This document shows, one piece after another, positions 57,537 to 64,000 of a DNA stretch of 64,000 nt (the first letter of the stretch is position 1; each line of letters opens with the position of its first letter). Source of the DNA: DATAXI01 sp963756185 (lineage in GTDB: Bacteria > Verrucomicrobiota > Verrucomicrobiia > Chthoniobacterales > Chthoniobacteraceae); the NCBI GenBank assembly GCA_963756185.1, contig CAVWMS010000001.1:248001-312000 (forward strand). Direction: 5' to 3'. The notes under the pieces were generated by a model that saw only the letters and a list, made by a program, of their open reading frames with translations, ran no database searches and was not told where the DNA came from. The position numbers were made by a program, and so were the translations under genes.

Positions 57537-58652
57537 ATGCCAAGGAGACGAGCACCTACCGAAGTCGCAGCCGCGTCGGGCGGATTGCTCGGCGACATTC
57601 GCGAACTGATCCTTACCGCGCGTGAGGGCATCGCCAGAACAGCCAATTTCGGCCTTGTTTCGCTCTACTGGCAAATCGGGAAGCGCATTCGCGAGGACAT
57701 CCTTCAGAGCAAGCGGGCCGGATATGGCAAAGAGATTGTCTCGACGCTGTCGAGAGAATTGACGGTCGAGTTTGGGCGCGGGTTTGCCGAGAAATCGCTG
57801 CGGCATGCCGTCCGGTTTGCGGAGGTGTTTCCAGACGCCGAGATTGTCTCGACACTGTCGAGACAATTGGGATGGAGCCACTTTCTCGACATCCTCTACC
57901 TGAAAGACCCGCTCCAGCGTGATTTCTACGCGGAAATGTGCCGGATCGAGCGATGGAGCGTACGAAAACTTCGTGAAACAATTGACGGGATGCTATTCGA
58001 GCGCACCGCACTCTCGAAAAAGCCCGCCAAACTCGCGCACCAGGAGATCCAAAAGTTACGCGCTGAAGACCAACTCACGCCCGATCTCGTTTTCCGCGAT
58101 CCCTATTTCCTCGACTTCCTGGGCCTCAAGGGGGCGTTTCATGAAAAGGATCTGGAGGCCGCAATCATTTACGACATCGAGGCCTTTCTCGTCGAACTTG
58201 GCGGCGACTTCGCCTTTCTCGCCCGGCAAAAGCGCATTGCAGTGGATGACGAAGACTTTTACATCGACCTTCTCTTCTACCATCGCCGATTGCGCCGCCT
58301 CGTGGCTATCGACTTAAAACTCGGACGGTTTACGCCTGGCGATCTTGGACAAATGGAATTTAACCTGCGCTGGTTGAAAAAAAATGAAATGCGGCCCGGC
58401 GAACAGGAGCCGCTTGGGCTGATTCTCTGCGCGGAAAAGTCGGACGAACGGGTGGAAGTGTTCGAATTGGAGTCCCGCGGCATTCGCGTTGCTGAATACC
58501 TCACCGAATTGCCGCCCCGGCCCATTTTGGCGAAAAAGCTCCGTGACGCCGTGCTGCTCGCTCGCGAGCGGCTAGGAGAAAAAGCTCCGCTTCCACGGTC
58601 ACCTTCGCACGGAGCCCGCCGAATACAGGTCAGGCGATTAGACATTCGATGA
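57537..58652 (+). CDS. YhcG/DUF1016-family PD-(D/E)XK nuclease
   Basis: The protein has 371 residues. The N-terminal DUF1016 region has ISRTANFGLVSLYWQIGKRI-type sequence, the duplicated EIVSTLSRELTVEFGRGFAEKS and EIVSTLSRQLGWSHFLDILY. The nuclease domain shows RDPYFLDFLGL, EAAIIYDIEAFLVELGGDFA and FYIDLLFYHRRLRRLVAIDL, whose D...E/D-x-K (YIDLLFYH...VAIDLKLG) forms the catalytic core. Homologues are often within restriction-modification islands or act as phage-defence or recombination-linked nucleases; no methylase is next to it here. It lies in the accessory part of the window. Confidence 0.9.
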   Translation: MPRRRAPTEVAAASGGLLGDIRELILTAREGIARTANFGLVSLYWQIGKRIREDILQSKRAGYGKEIVSTLSRELTVEFGRGFAEKSLRHAVRFAEVFPDAEIVSTLSRQLGWSHFLDILYLKDPLQRDFYAEMCRIERWSVRKLRETIDGMLFERTALSKKPAKLAHQEIQKLRAEDQLTPDLVFRDPYFLDFLGLKGAFHEKDLEAAIIYDIEAFLVELGGDFAFLARQKRIAVDDEDFYIDLLFYHRRLRRLVAIDLKLGRFTPGDLGQMEFNLRWLKKNEMRPGEQEPLGLILCAEKSDERVEVFELESRGIRVAEYLTELPPRPILAKKLRDAVLLARERLGEKAPLPRSPSHGARRIQVRRLDIR

Positions 58653-58701
58653 CCCAAGCCACTGCCCGGCAAGAGAATCAGCAGGATTACCCCGGCCCGC
58701 C

Positions 58702-60036
58702 ATGAGTATGAACCCAACTGGCAAATCCCGGTTTATACGGCGGCTGATTGCCGTGGTTGTGCTGGCCGGCGTCGGCGTTCAGTTCATCCGGCCGAAATTG
58801 ACGAATCCTCCCGTCACAGCCGATTTTCAGGCGCCGCCGGCTGTGGCGGAGATACTTCGTAACTCCTGTTATAACTGCCACTCGAATGAAACCAAGCTTG
58901 CGTGGTTCGATCAGGTCGCGCCGGCCTATTGGCTCGTGGCCAGCGATGTCAGGAAGGCGCGAAGCCACTTGAATTTCTCCGAGCTGGGGAATGCGCCCAA
59001 ACCGCAGCAACTCGGTTTCCTTTTTGAGGCGGTCACTCAAATCCAGTTTGGGGCGATGCCTCTGCCGAGTTACCGGCTGGCCCATCCGGAATCCCGGGTG
59101 ACGCCGGAGCAATTGGCGATCCTGAAAAGCTATCTCGAATCCGCCGAGTCCCACAAAGTGGCCAATGCCCAGGCCATCGCGGGGGCCAACGAACAGTTCG
59201 CGAAATGGGCCGGCGCCCCCGCTTCGACAGCCACGGTGCAACCGGCGCTCGATGGGATGGAGTTTCCGGCCGATTACAAGAATTGGAAGGCGATCAGCGC
59301 CACGGATCGCGAGGATAATGGATCGTTGCGAGCCGTGCTGGGGAACGACGTGGCGATCAAGGCCGTGCAGGAGGGCCAGACGAATCCATGGCCGGACGGC
59401 GCCATGTTTGCGAAGGTGGCGTGGCGCCAATTGATCGGCGCCGACGGGACGATTACGCCCGGTCCATTTTACCAGGTCGAGTTTATGATGAAGGACAGCC
59501 GCACTTATGCCGCCACAAAGGGGTGGGGGTGGGCGCGATGGCTCGGCACCGACCTGCATCCGTTTGGAGCGAGCAGCTCATTCACGGACAGTTGCGTCAG
59601 TTGCCATCTGCCGATGCGCGGCAATGACTTTGTCTATACCATCCCGACCATTACCGAACCTTCCCTTCCCGCGGGCCTGCCTTACGACCCGCTCAAATGG
59701 CGGGTTATTACTTCCGGGGCCGATCAGCGGAGTTCATCGATGTACATGGTCTTCGGCAATGATGTTGCCGTGCAGCACGCGCGGGCTGGTTCCGCAAGTG
59801 GCTATCCGTCCGGCTCGATCCTGGCGATGATTACATGGCATCAACAGGATGATCCTCATTGGTTCGGGGCGAAGATTCCCGGCACCATCGATTCGATTGA
59901 GTATGTGGGTGTTGACCCTTCGAGCTATCGAAGGTTCGACGGCATGCATTTGAGAAGATCATCGGGTGGCGACTCCGCAGCGGTTGCGCGGCGCGTGAGT
60001 TTGATTCTGGGTCTGAGAGCCTCGGTCATGCCGTGA
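58702..60036 (+). CDS. Haem-binding domain plus cytochrome P460-family protein
   Basis: A 444-residue exported protein anchored by one N-terminal helix (LIAVVVLAGVGVQFI). Residues 35-165 form a haem-binding domain with ILRNSCYNCHSNETKLAWF (CxxCH). About 175-330 is a cytochrome P460-like domain (YKNWKAISATDREDNGSLRA, VLGNDVAIKAVQEGQ, KVAWRQ) ending in the haem site DSCVSCHLPMRGNDFVYT. A second, shorter P460-like half follows (KWRVITSGADQRSSSMYMVF, GNDVAVQHARAG) without a CxxCH. P460 proteins act on hydroxylamine or NO; in this architecture the reaction is unknown. Confidence 0.85.
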   Translation: MSMNPTGKSRFIRRLIAVVVLAGVGVQFIRPKLTNPPVTADFQAPPAVAEILRNSCYNCHSNETKLAWFDQVAPAYWLVASDVRKARSHLNFSELGNAPKPQQLGFLFEAVTQIQFGAMPLPSYRLAHPESRVTPEQLAILKSYLESAESHKVANAQAIAGANEQFAKWAGAPASTATVQPALDGMEFPADYKNWKAISATDREDNGSLRAVLGNDVAIKAVQEGQTNPWPDGAMFAKVAWRQLIGADGTITPGPFYQVEFMMKDSRTYAATKGWGWARWLGTDLHPFGASSSFTDSCVSCHLPMRGNDFVYTIPTITEPSLPAGLPYDPLKWRVITSGADQRSSSMYMVFGNDVAVQHARAGSASGYPSGSILAMITWHQQDDPHWFGAKIPGTIDSIEYVGVDPSSYRRFDGMHLRRSSGGDSAAVARRVSLILGLRASVMP

Positions 60037-60188
60037 TTGGGGGCGTTTTCGCCTGAAATTTGTTGCCTGTCATCATTTGCCCCGAGGCCAGAGGCTTGCG
60101 ACGGATTTGCATCATCTCGACTCAGGCGAGATTCTCCGTCCGGCCAGGAGCCGCTAGATGAGATTGCCGATCCTGAATCCGCCGACTC

Positions 60189-60833
60189 TTACTCTACTTT
60201 CGAATAAAACGTGCGATAAACCCTTCCGTTTCGATACAAGCGTGTGATTTGCACGCCGGTGAAGTCGGAATAACTGGCAGGGACGATATCGCGCACGTTC
60301 TTCGACCATGCGGTTTCAACAGATTTGATTTCCACGGGTTCTCCGTCCTCTACTCGATAGTACTCAGTGGTGTCCTCAAATTCGCTCAGTCTGGAATAGG
60401 TGATCAGAAGTTTGTGCGCTTCGTCAACAGAAGTGATATCATCAAAGTCAGGAGCTTCCTTGAATTCTCCGGTTTTCCTGTCGAAAACCCAGTACTCATA
60501 ACTGTCGTTTCCCATCGGTGACTCGTCTGTGTGAAGGCGAAAGTCTTGGTACCCGTCGAAATTGACATCAACGATGTCAAGGTCAGTGTCATGTGGGTCA
60601 ACGTCGGCGTCAATCGTCTGTCCTCTATAGCTCTTTGGGCCCCCGCTGATACGTATGGTGACATTGGTGAATCCCTTGTGTTCGATCTCGAAGATGTAAG
60701 GAGGCAATTTCGGGTTTACGGTCACGGTTTCGCGCTCCACTTTCGGTACGGGCTCCGATCCCTCTTGGGCCGAGGTTATGGAAGCAAACCCTAAAATGAT
60801 TAGGGTCACAACAACGACAGAGAGAGGTTTCAT
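60189..60833 (-). CDS. Exported XAC2610-like protein
   Basis: The 214-residue product has a signal peptide (VVVVTLIILGFASITSAQ). The mature region is beta-rich with the FG-GAP-like line DTDLDIVDVNFDGYQDFRLH followed by YEYWVFDRKTGEF, the pattern of the XAC2610/VCBS-like single-domain exported proteins. It ends TRLYRNGRVYRTFYSKVE. Asp-rich DxNxDGxxD suggests calcium binding. Function is unknown. It is 39 bp downstream of a 57-residue gene on the same strand. Confidence 0.7.
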   Translation of the reverse strand: MKPLSVVVVTLIILGFASITSAQEGSEPVPKVERETVTVNPKLPPYIFEIEHKGFTNVTIRISGGPKSYRGQTIDADVDPHDTDLDIVDVNFDGYQDFRLHTDESPMGNDSYEYWVFDRKTGEFKEAPDFDDITSVDEAHKLLITYSRLSEFEDTTEYYRVEDGEPVEIKSVETAWSKNVRDIVPASYSDFTGVQITRLYRNGRVYRTFYSKVE

Positions 60834-60872
60834 CGATTTCGGGACAATTGGCCCTCACGAAGGCGGTGGCGT

Positions 60873-61046
60873 CTATTTGGCTGGTCGATGGCATGCCCTT
60901 ACATCCGGCGGATTTGGTCCGAATGCCTTCCGCTGCAATGCCCGGGCAACGGCGATTCTCTCGTTGGGAGACATCTCACGGTATTGCTGGAGGTTCCATT
61001 GCTGAGCCGCCTCGAAGGAGCGGCTCTTTTTCCCAATTCGAATCAT
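60873..61046 (-). CDS. 57-residue antitoxin-like small protein
   Basis: The protein starts MIRIGKKSRSFEAAQQWNLQ and continues QYREMSPNERIAVARALQRK, ending AFGPNPPDVRACHRPAK. The pattern S-F-x-A-A-x-x-W-N/D-x-x-Q-x-x-x-M-(S/T)-P-x-E-R-x-x-x-A is that of small proteins often encoded next to nucleotidyltransferase or other toxin genes in accessory islands, where they are thought to be antitoxins. Here no toxin adjoins it on the same strand, though a RelE-type pair begins 175 bp away on the other strand. Too short for routine calling, but codon use and pattern support it. Confidence 0.65.
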   Translation of the reverse strand: MIRIGKKSRSFEAAQQWNLQQYREMSPNERIAVARALQRKAFGPNPPDVRACHRPAK

Positions 61047-61220
61047 CAGCGAATTCTAACCCGGATCGGCGGAAAATTGGAAGGTCAAAAGACGAGCGCC
61101 AGGAATGACCTTGCCTGATCGGCACGGGCCGCCATGGCGAGCTGACAGTAACCTCCAACAGTCTTCTCCTGGCTGAAACGGGCGCTTGCCACGACGGACC
61201 GGAATCTGAAGGATAATGAT

Positions 61221-61469
61221 GTGCGTTACCGGCTGGAGATCAAAGATGAAGCGCGGCAGCAGTTGCGGGCATTGCCCAAGGACCACCGGCGCAACATTGG
61301 CTTTAGGCTTGATGCGCTGCAGAACGATCTGGCTGGAAACGTGAGGGAACTTACCGGCAAAACCCAGGAATACCGGCTGCGGGTTGGCAGTTTCCGGGTA
61401 CTCTTTATGCTGGAAAGCGATTTGATCAGCGTGTACGCTGTGAAAGACCGAAAGGAAGTCTATGAGTGA
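61221..61469 (+). CDS. RelE/ParE-family toxin
   Basis: An 82-residue basic protein starting at a GTG, with AAGGA 8 bases upstream. It has the RelE fold pattern: YRLEIKDEARQQLRALPKD, RRNIGFRLDALQNDL, VRELTGKTQEYRLRVGSFRV and ISVYAVKDRKEVYE. The YRLRVGSFRVLF segment carries the conserved Arg-rich strand of mRNA interferases. Its stop lies eight bases inside the next gene, a putative antitoxin, so the toxin comes first, as in HigBA-like order. Confidence 0.87.
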   Translation: MRYRLEIKDEARQQLRALPKDHRRNIGFRLDALQNDLAGNVRELTGKTQEYRLRVGSFRVLFMLESDLISVYAVKDRKEVYE

Positions 61470-61662
61470 CGCCGCACTTGAAAATCCGACGCTTGAGTCG
61501 CTCGCCGCTGAAGTGCGTCAATTGAAGGAGCGTCTCGAGGACATGGAAGACCTGATGGAACTTCGCGCTGCGGTGGAACGCAATGCAGGCAAGCCGGGCA
61601 CTCGGTGGGGGCAGGTGAAGGGTGAATTGGGTATTGATCAGCGGGGAGACGCCGAGAGGTAG
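61462..61662 (+). CDS. Putative antitoxin partner of the RelE-type toxin
   Basis: This 66-residue acidic protein overlaps the toxin end by eight bases. It is a helical coiled-coil (SLAAEVRQLKERLEDMEDLM) with a basic C-terminal tail (KPGTRWGQVKGELGID). It has no recognisable ribbon-helix-helix or HTH DNA-binding motif, so it resembles the short helical antitoxins seen after RelE toxins in several phyla. Assigned mainly by coupling to the toxin. Confidence 0.72.
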   Translation: MSDAALENPTLESLAAEVRQLKERLEDMEDLMELRAAVERNAGKPGTRWGQVKGELGIDQRGDAER

Positions 61663-61674
61663 CCACAAAATGTT

Positions 61675-62097
61675 TCACTCCGGTGCCTGGCGGTTTCGCG
61701 GTTTCCTGTTCATTAGAATGATTGCCGCGAACGTGGGGAGTGTAATTGCGGCGCAGCCGACCGAAATCGCTTCGTTTTTCAGTAGGGCGGTTGGATTTTC
61801 CAAGACCGAAGTCGCGGGATCTAGCGGATCGTAATAAGCGATCACCCGCTGTCCGACACGCAACTGCTCCAATGGCGGGTTGGGAGAATCGGATTGGCCC
61901 TGGCCTTGGAGCGTCTTGCCGCCAGCCTGATAGCGATAGATTGTCGTTTGGTGAATCTCAGGCTGCAATTGCAGCACCGTTGCTTCTCCTTGCAGCCCCC
62001 GTACCGAGAGGTGGTAGTACTTCCGCAGATTCCGGCGTCCCGTGCAAAAGCCAATACCCAGTGCCAGTACCAGCCAAATGATCGCGTATTTTTTCAT
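61675..62097 (-). CDS. DUF3592-like membrane protein
   Basis: The protein has 140 residues: an N-terminal helix (AIIWLVLALGIGFCTG), an extracytoplasmic beta domain (EATVLQLQPEIHQTTIYRYQ, LRVGQRVIAYYDPLDPATSV) and a C-terminal helix (VGCAAITLPTFAAIILM). The VxxxxPxxYDPxxP line is the DUF3592 hallmark. Function unknown. Convergent with the toxin-antitoxin pair. Confidence 0.72.
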   Translation of the reverse strand: MKKYAIIWLVLALGIGFCTGRRNLRKYYHLSVRGLQGEATVLQLQPEIHQTTIYRYQAGGKTLQGQGQSDSPNPPLEQLRVGQRVIAYYDPLDPATSVLENPTALLKNEAISVGCAAITLPTFAAIILMNRKPRNRQAPE

Positions 62098-62223
62098 TGG
62101 GCGACGTTTTGCTGAGTCGAATAGCCATCAATGGTAGAAGCCCCCGAGCTGGTGTCAACACTGGTTCAAAGCGGAGGGCCGCCACCCTGGATTGCCGCTG
62201 AAATTCCGCCTCTGCCCATTCAC

Positions 62224-62481
62224 CTAACGCCCGAAGCGAATTGCCACAATCAGAACTATCCAGAAAATTCCCGGTGCAGCAGAAATTGCTGTGTTGATCC
62301 GAAAGCCCCTTGTGAAGTTTCGATGGGCAGTCGCAATTAAAATTCCCCCTGCGCAAGTGAAGGTGAAGCTTAGGATTATGGCGAAAATAGGCGCCCTGGA
62401 GCTTTGGGACGAAAGTGCATTCAACGCGGCAGCCAGCGGAATGAATGACAGCCAACGGCAAGCCAGGATCAATGCATTCAT
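62224..62481 (-). CDS. Small membrane protein of unknown function
   Basis: This 85-residue, three-helix hydrophobic protein has helices around LILACRWLSFIPLAAALNAL, PIFAIILSFTFTCAGGILIA and AAPGIFWIVLIVAIRF. I recognise no family. Codon use and regular helix spacing suggest it is real; it lies upstream of the DUF3592-like gene on the same strand. Confidence 0.5.
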   Translation of the reverse strand: MNALILACRWLSFIPLAAALNALSSQSSRAPIFAIILSFTFTCAGGILIATAHRNFTRGFRINTAISAAPGIFWIVLIVAIRFGR

Positions 62482-62535
62482 GAAGTTGGAATTAGAAGCA
62501 GCAATCCTGCCACTTTAGCCGAACGGATAATCTGG

Positions 62536-62749
62536 GCCTGATTTTGGGTCGGACGGTTTTGAAATCGAGAATGTGTGACCGTGCGGGGCGGGTACCCGGG
62601 GTTTCGCCCGCTTGCTCAACCCCGGGCTTGTGGCTGTTTGACCCCGTTGGGGTCTGGACGTTAGGCAAGCCTCCGGCCTTGCGTTGGGAAATGAAGCGTT
62701 GGAATCGGACATGGCCTCGGAATCCGGGTCTCGAATCTTCTGAACCGGA
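62536..62749 (-). repeat. ~215-bp dispersed repeat, copy 2 (inverted relative to 46130-46345)
   Basis: The segment is the reverse counterpart of 46130-46345, sharing CCCCGGGCTTGTGGCT, ACCCCGTTGGGGT, GGCAAGCCTCCGGCCTTGC and both edges (TGATTTTGGGTCGGACGG; CTTCTGAACCGG). It lies in the 500-bp spacer before ftsH; the rest of that spacer shows no supported gene. Confidence 0.8.
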
Positions 62750-62996
62750 TGACACTCAATCACTTGGCCGAGGAGGATGAGCGTGCTGCCTACCGATGGG
62801 GTGGGCGCTTCTCGCAGTGGGCGGTGATCTATTACTGGTGAGCAACGTCATGCTTTTTGTGTGCGCCATCGGCCGTTCGGCTGTGTTCAAAGGTGTGAGA
62901 GTTTGGAAATTGGGAATATGCGTCCCGTGGCGCATTTAAGCATGCGCCTGGCAACAACCCCGGAAACTGGCGCAGACGAATGGATGAATACGGAGG

Positions 62997-63803
62997 ATGC
63001 AAAAAGACATCGACCATTTCCAAGGGGCCGGCGGCCCGGGGAAAGCCGGCTCGCGGCCCAAGCCTGGACCGGAATTCCAGACCAGAGGCTTGCCGCCGCG
63101 GCGGGGGTCGCTCCTTTGGTATCTCTTGATTCTGCTCGCGTTCCAGTGGTTTTGGCTGGAAGGGGCGCGGAAGCTGGAAGTTGTGACGATCCCGTACAGC
63201 GAGTTCAAGACCGATGTCGCCAAGGGGAAGGTCGAGACGGCGATTGTGGCCGAGACGGAAATCACGGGCCAAATCCGCGGCGCGGCCCCCGGCACGGAAA
63301 AACCGGCGGTGGTCAATCCCTCTCCGACGGCAATGCCTGAGGCGAGTGAGGCGAAGGGGGCGAAAGAGGCAAGCCCTTCGCCGTCGGCGGAAAAGGCGAA
63401 AGCGTCTCCAACCCCGGAAAGCTTTATGTTTCGCACGGTTCGCGTGGAGGACCCCGACCTGGTGCGCGAGATGGTGAAGGCCGGCGTAAAATTCTCCGGT
63501 GAGCGTCCCAGCTTCCTCTCGCAGTTTTTGTGGGCGTGGGTAGTGCCGATCGGGGTCATGTTCCTTCTGTGGAGTTTTTTGTCGCGGCGCATGTCCGGGA
63601 TGGGAAAATCGATCCTCGACTTCGGGTCGAGCAAGGCGCGGCTGGTGGCGGAGCAGGACACGAAGGTCGGCTTCGACGATGTGGCGGGCTGCGAGGAGGC
63701 GAAGTACGAGCTGCAGGAGGTGGTGAATTTCTTGAAGGAACCGAGCCGCTACCAGGCGCTCGGCGCGAAGATTCCTAAAGGGGTGCTGCTCGTCGGGCCG
63801 CCG
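62997..63803 (+). CDS. ftsH: ftsH membrane AAA protease, 5' part only, broken inside Walker A
   Basis: The N-terminal helix (SLLWYLLILLAFQWFWL), extracytoplasmic domain starting TIPYSEFKTDVAKGKVE with a Ser/Pro/Lys-rich insertion, second helix (WAWVVPIGVMFLLWSFL) and the start of the AAA domain (VGFDDVAGCEEAKYELQEVV, KIPKGVLLVGPP) are intact. After GPP the family continues GTGKT, but here the sequence switches at 63804 to unrelated DNA that reads as AbiEii on the other strand. The frame stays open to the window end without FtsH similarity. Start is uncertain: the ATG at 62997 has GGAGG touching it. Confidence 0.87.
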
Positions 63804-63905
63804 GATACGCTGCAAATCTACGCGTTCCGACTTTGCGGTAGTGGCGAGCCGATCCTCCAGCGCCCGACGGAATGCCGTCGCCGTATCGTAATGCTTCGCC
63901 TTCAA
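63798..63905 (-). CDS. AbiEii-like nucleotidyltransferase toxin, N-terminal fragment
   Basis: It starts at a TTG (63905) overlapping the upstream stop (TTGA). LKAKHYDTATAFRRALEDRL then ATTAKSERVDLQRIRR is the N-terminal signature of AbiEii/AbiGii-type proteins (ALEDRL...VDLQRLRR). After about 36 residues it runs into ftsH sequence at the 63798-63804 junction, so the catalytic domain is missing here. Confidence 0.72.
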
Positions 63906-64000
63906 TGCCGCGCCTCCATCAGGCGTCGGAGCCACGAAGGAATGTCGCTCCGGGCACAGGCTGCCACAGCCTGTTTTCGGGTAATCAGGCCCCGGCTTTG
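63902..64000 (-). CDS. C-terminal fragment of a gene upstream of abiEii (possible AbiEi-like antitoxin)
   Basis: The last 32 codons, ending RSDIPSWLRRLMEARH and a stop that overlaps the AbiEii start. The gene enters from beyond the window. Position and overlap are those of the AbiEi antitoxin, but the visible residues are too few to assign the family. Confidence 0.45.
   Translation of the reverse strand, partial: QSRGLITRKQAVAACARSDIPSWLRRLMEARH

Noticed and set aside
62749..62841. A 30-codon plus-strand frame upstream of ftsH
   Set aside because: Its peptide (ending RFSQWAVIYYW) looks protein-like, but its start lies on the edge of the 215-bp repeat and nothing else supports translation.
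62832..63935. A 367-codon minus-strand frame at the window end
   Set aside because: Only its first ~36 codons (AbiEii-like) have meaning; the rest is the antisense of ftsH, and its Arg/His-rich composition is typical of a shadow frame in high-GC DNA.

Overview
The window looks like a chromosomal segment of a high-GC Verrucomicrobiota bacterium (PVC group). The main pointers are a 51-residue 'small basic protein' of the Chlamydiae/Verrucomicrobia type (29916-30071), a giant autotransporter-repeat protein with a PEP-CTERM anchor (46971-52687), a second, miniature PEP-CTERM protein (20071-20343), and several intergenic palindromic repeat families. No phage, CRISPR array, transposase or rRNA operon was seen. 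Two tRNA genes are present: initiator tRNA-fMet (4001-4077) and tRNA-Leu(CAA) (38033-38116).

Layout. 1-3457 (minus strand) is the head of a surface-polysaccharide operon: GbsR/MarR-type regulator, RfaH-like NusG paralogue, initiating sugar-phosphate transferase, Gfo/Idh dehydrogenase and a WlbB-like acetyltransferase cut by the window edge. 4179-7765 is a MASE1-PAS histidine kinase coupled to a response regulator. 7778-11275 pairs an SLC45-like sugar transporter with a divergent secreted GH13 amylase. 11424-20343 holds an ACT-domain protein, a DUF3857/transglutaminase protein, an unrecognised likely TIM-barrel hydrolase, a heparinase II/III-like protein overlapping an M29 aminopeptidase, a heptose-1-P adenylyltransferase and the mini PEP-CTERM protein. 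20498-28885 is housekeeping: UvrD helicase, a GT39-like membrane protein, Rho, YebC, a pilin-like protein and TypA/BipA.

29070-34366 contains an HTH-REC regulator, the small basic protein, and a copper/respiration module (S9 peptidase fused to a PCu(A)C domain, Sco1, lipoprotein cytochrome c). 34382-38116 is miscellaneous (YdeI-like protein, TauE permease, WYL regulator, GYF and DUF2059 proteins, tRNA-Leu). 38317-43387 is a four-gene phosphorelay cluster. 43679-54773 carries secreted surface proteins (FGE-sulfatase-like, autotransporter/PEP-CTERM), a CHAD protein and an LpxH-like phosphoesterase. 55299-62481 is an accessory stretch of small proteins: PepSY-like, SLBB lipoprotein, YhcG nuclease, haem-binding/P460 cytochrome, RelE-type toxin pair and membrane proteins. 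62997-64000 starts ftsH, which breaks inside Walker A and joins an AbiEii-like gene on the opposite strand.

A recurring theme is single-base frameshifts in otherwise well-conserved genes, two of them at identical A5/T5 homopolymers and about eight clustered in typA. Either the assembly carries indel errors or these genes are decaying; I annotate them as whole genes with shifts. The most original signals are two TIR-bordered MITE-like families, an inverted ~215 bp repeat pair, two proteins with DNA-binding domain placed before the receiver domain, and the S9-PCu(A)C fusion.
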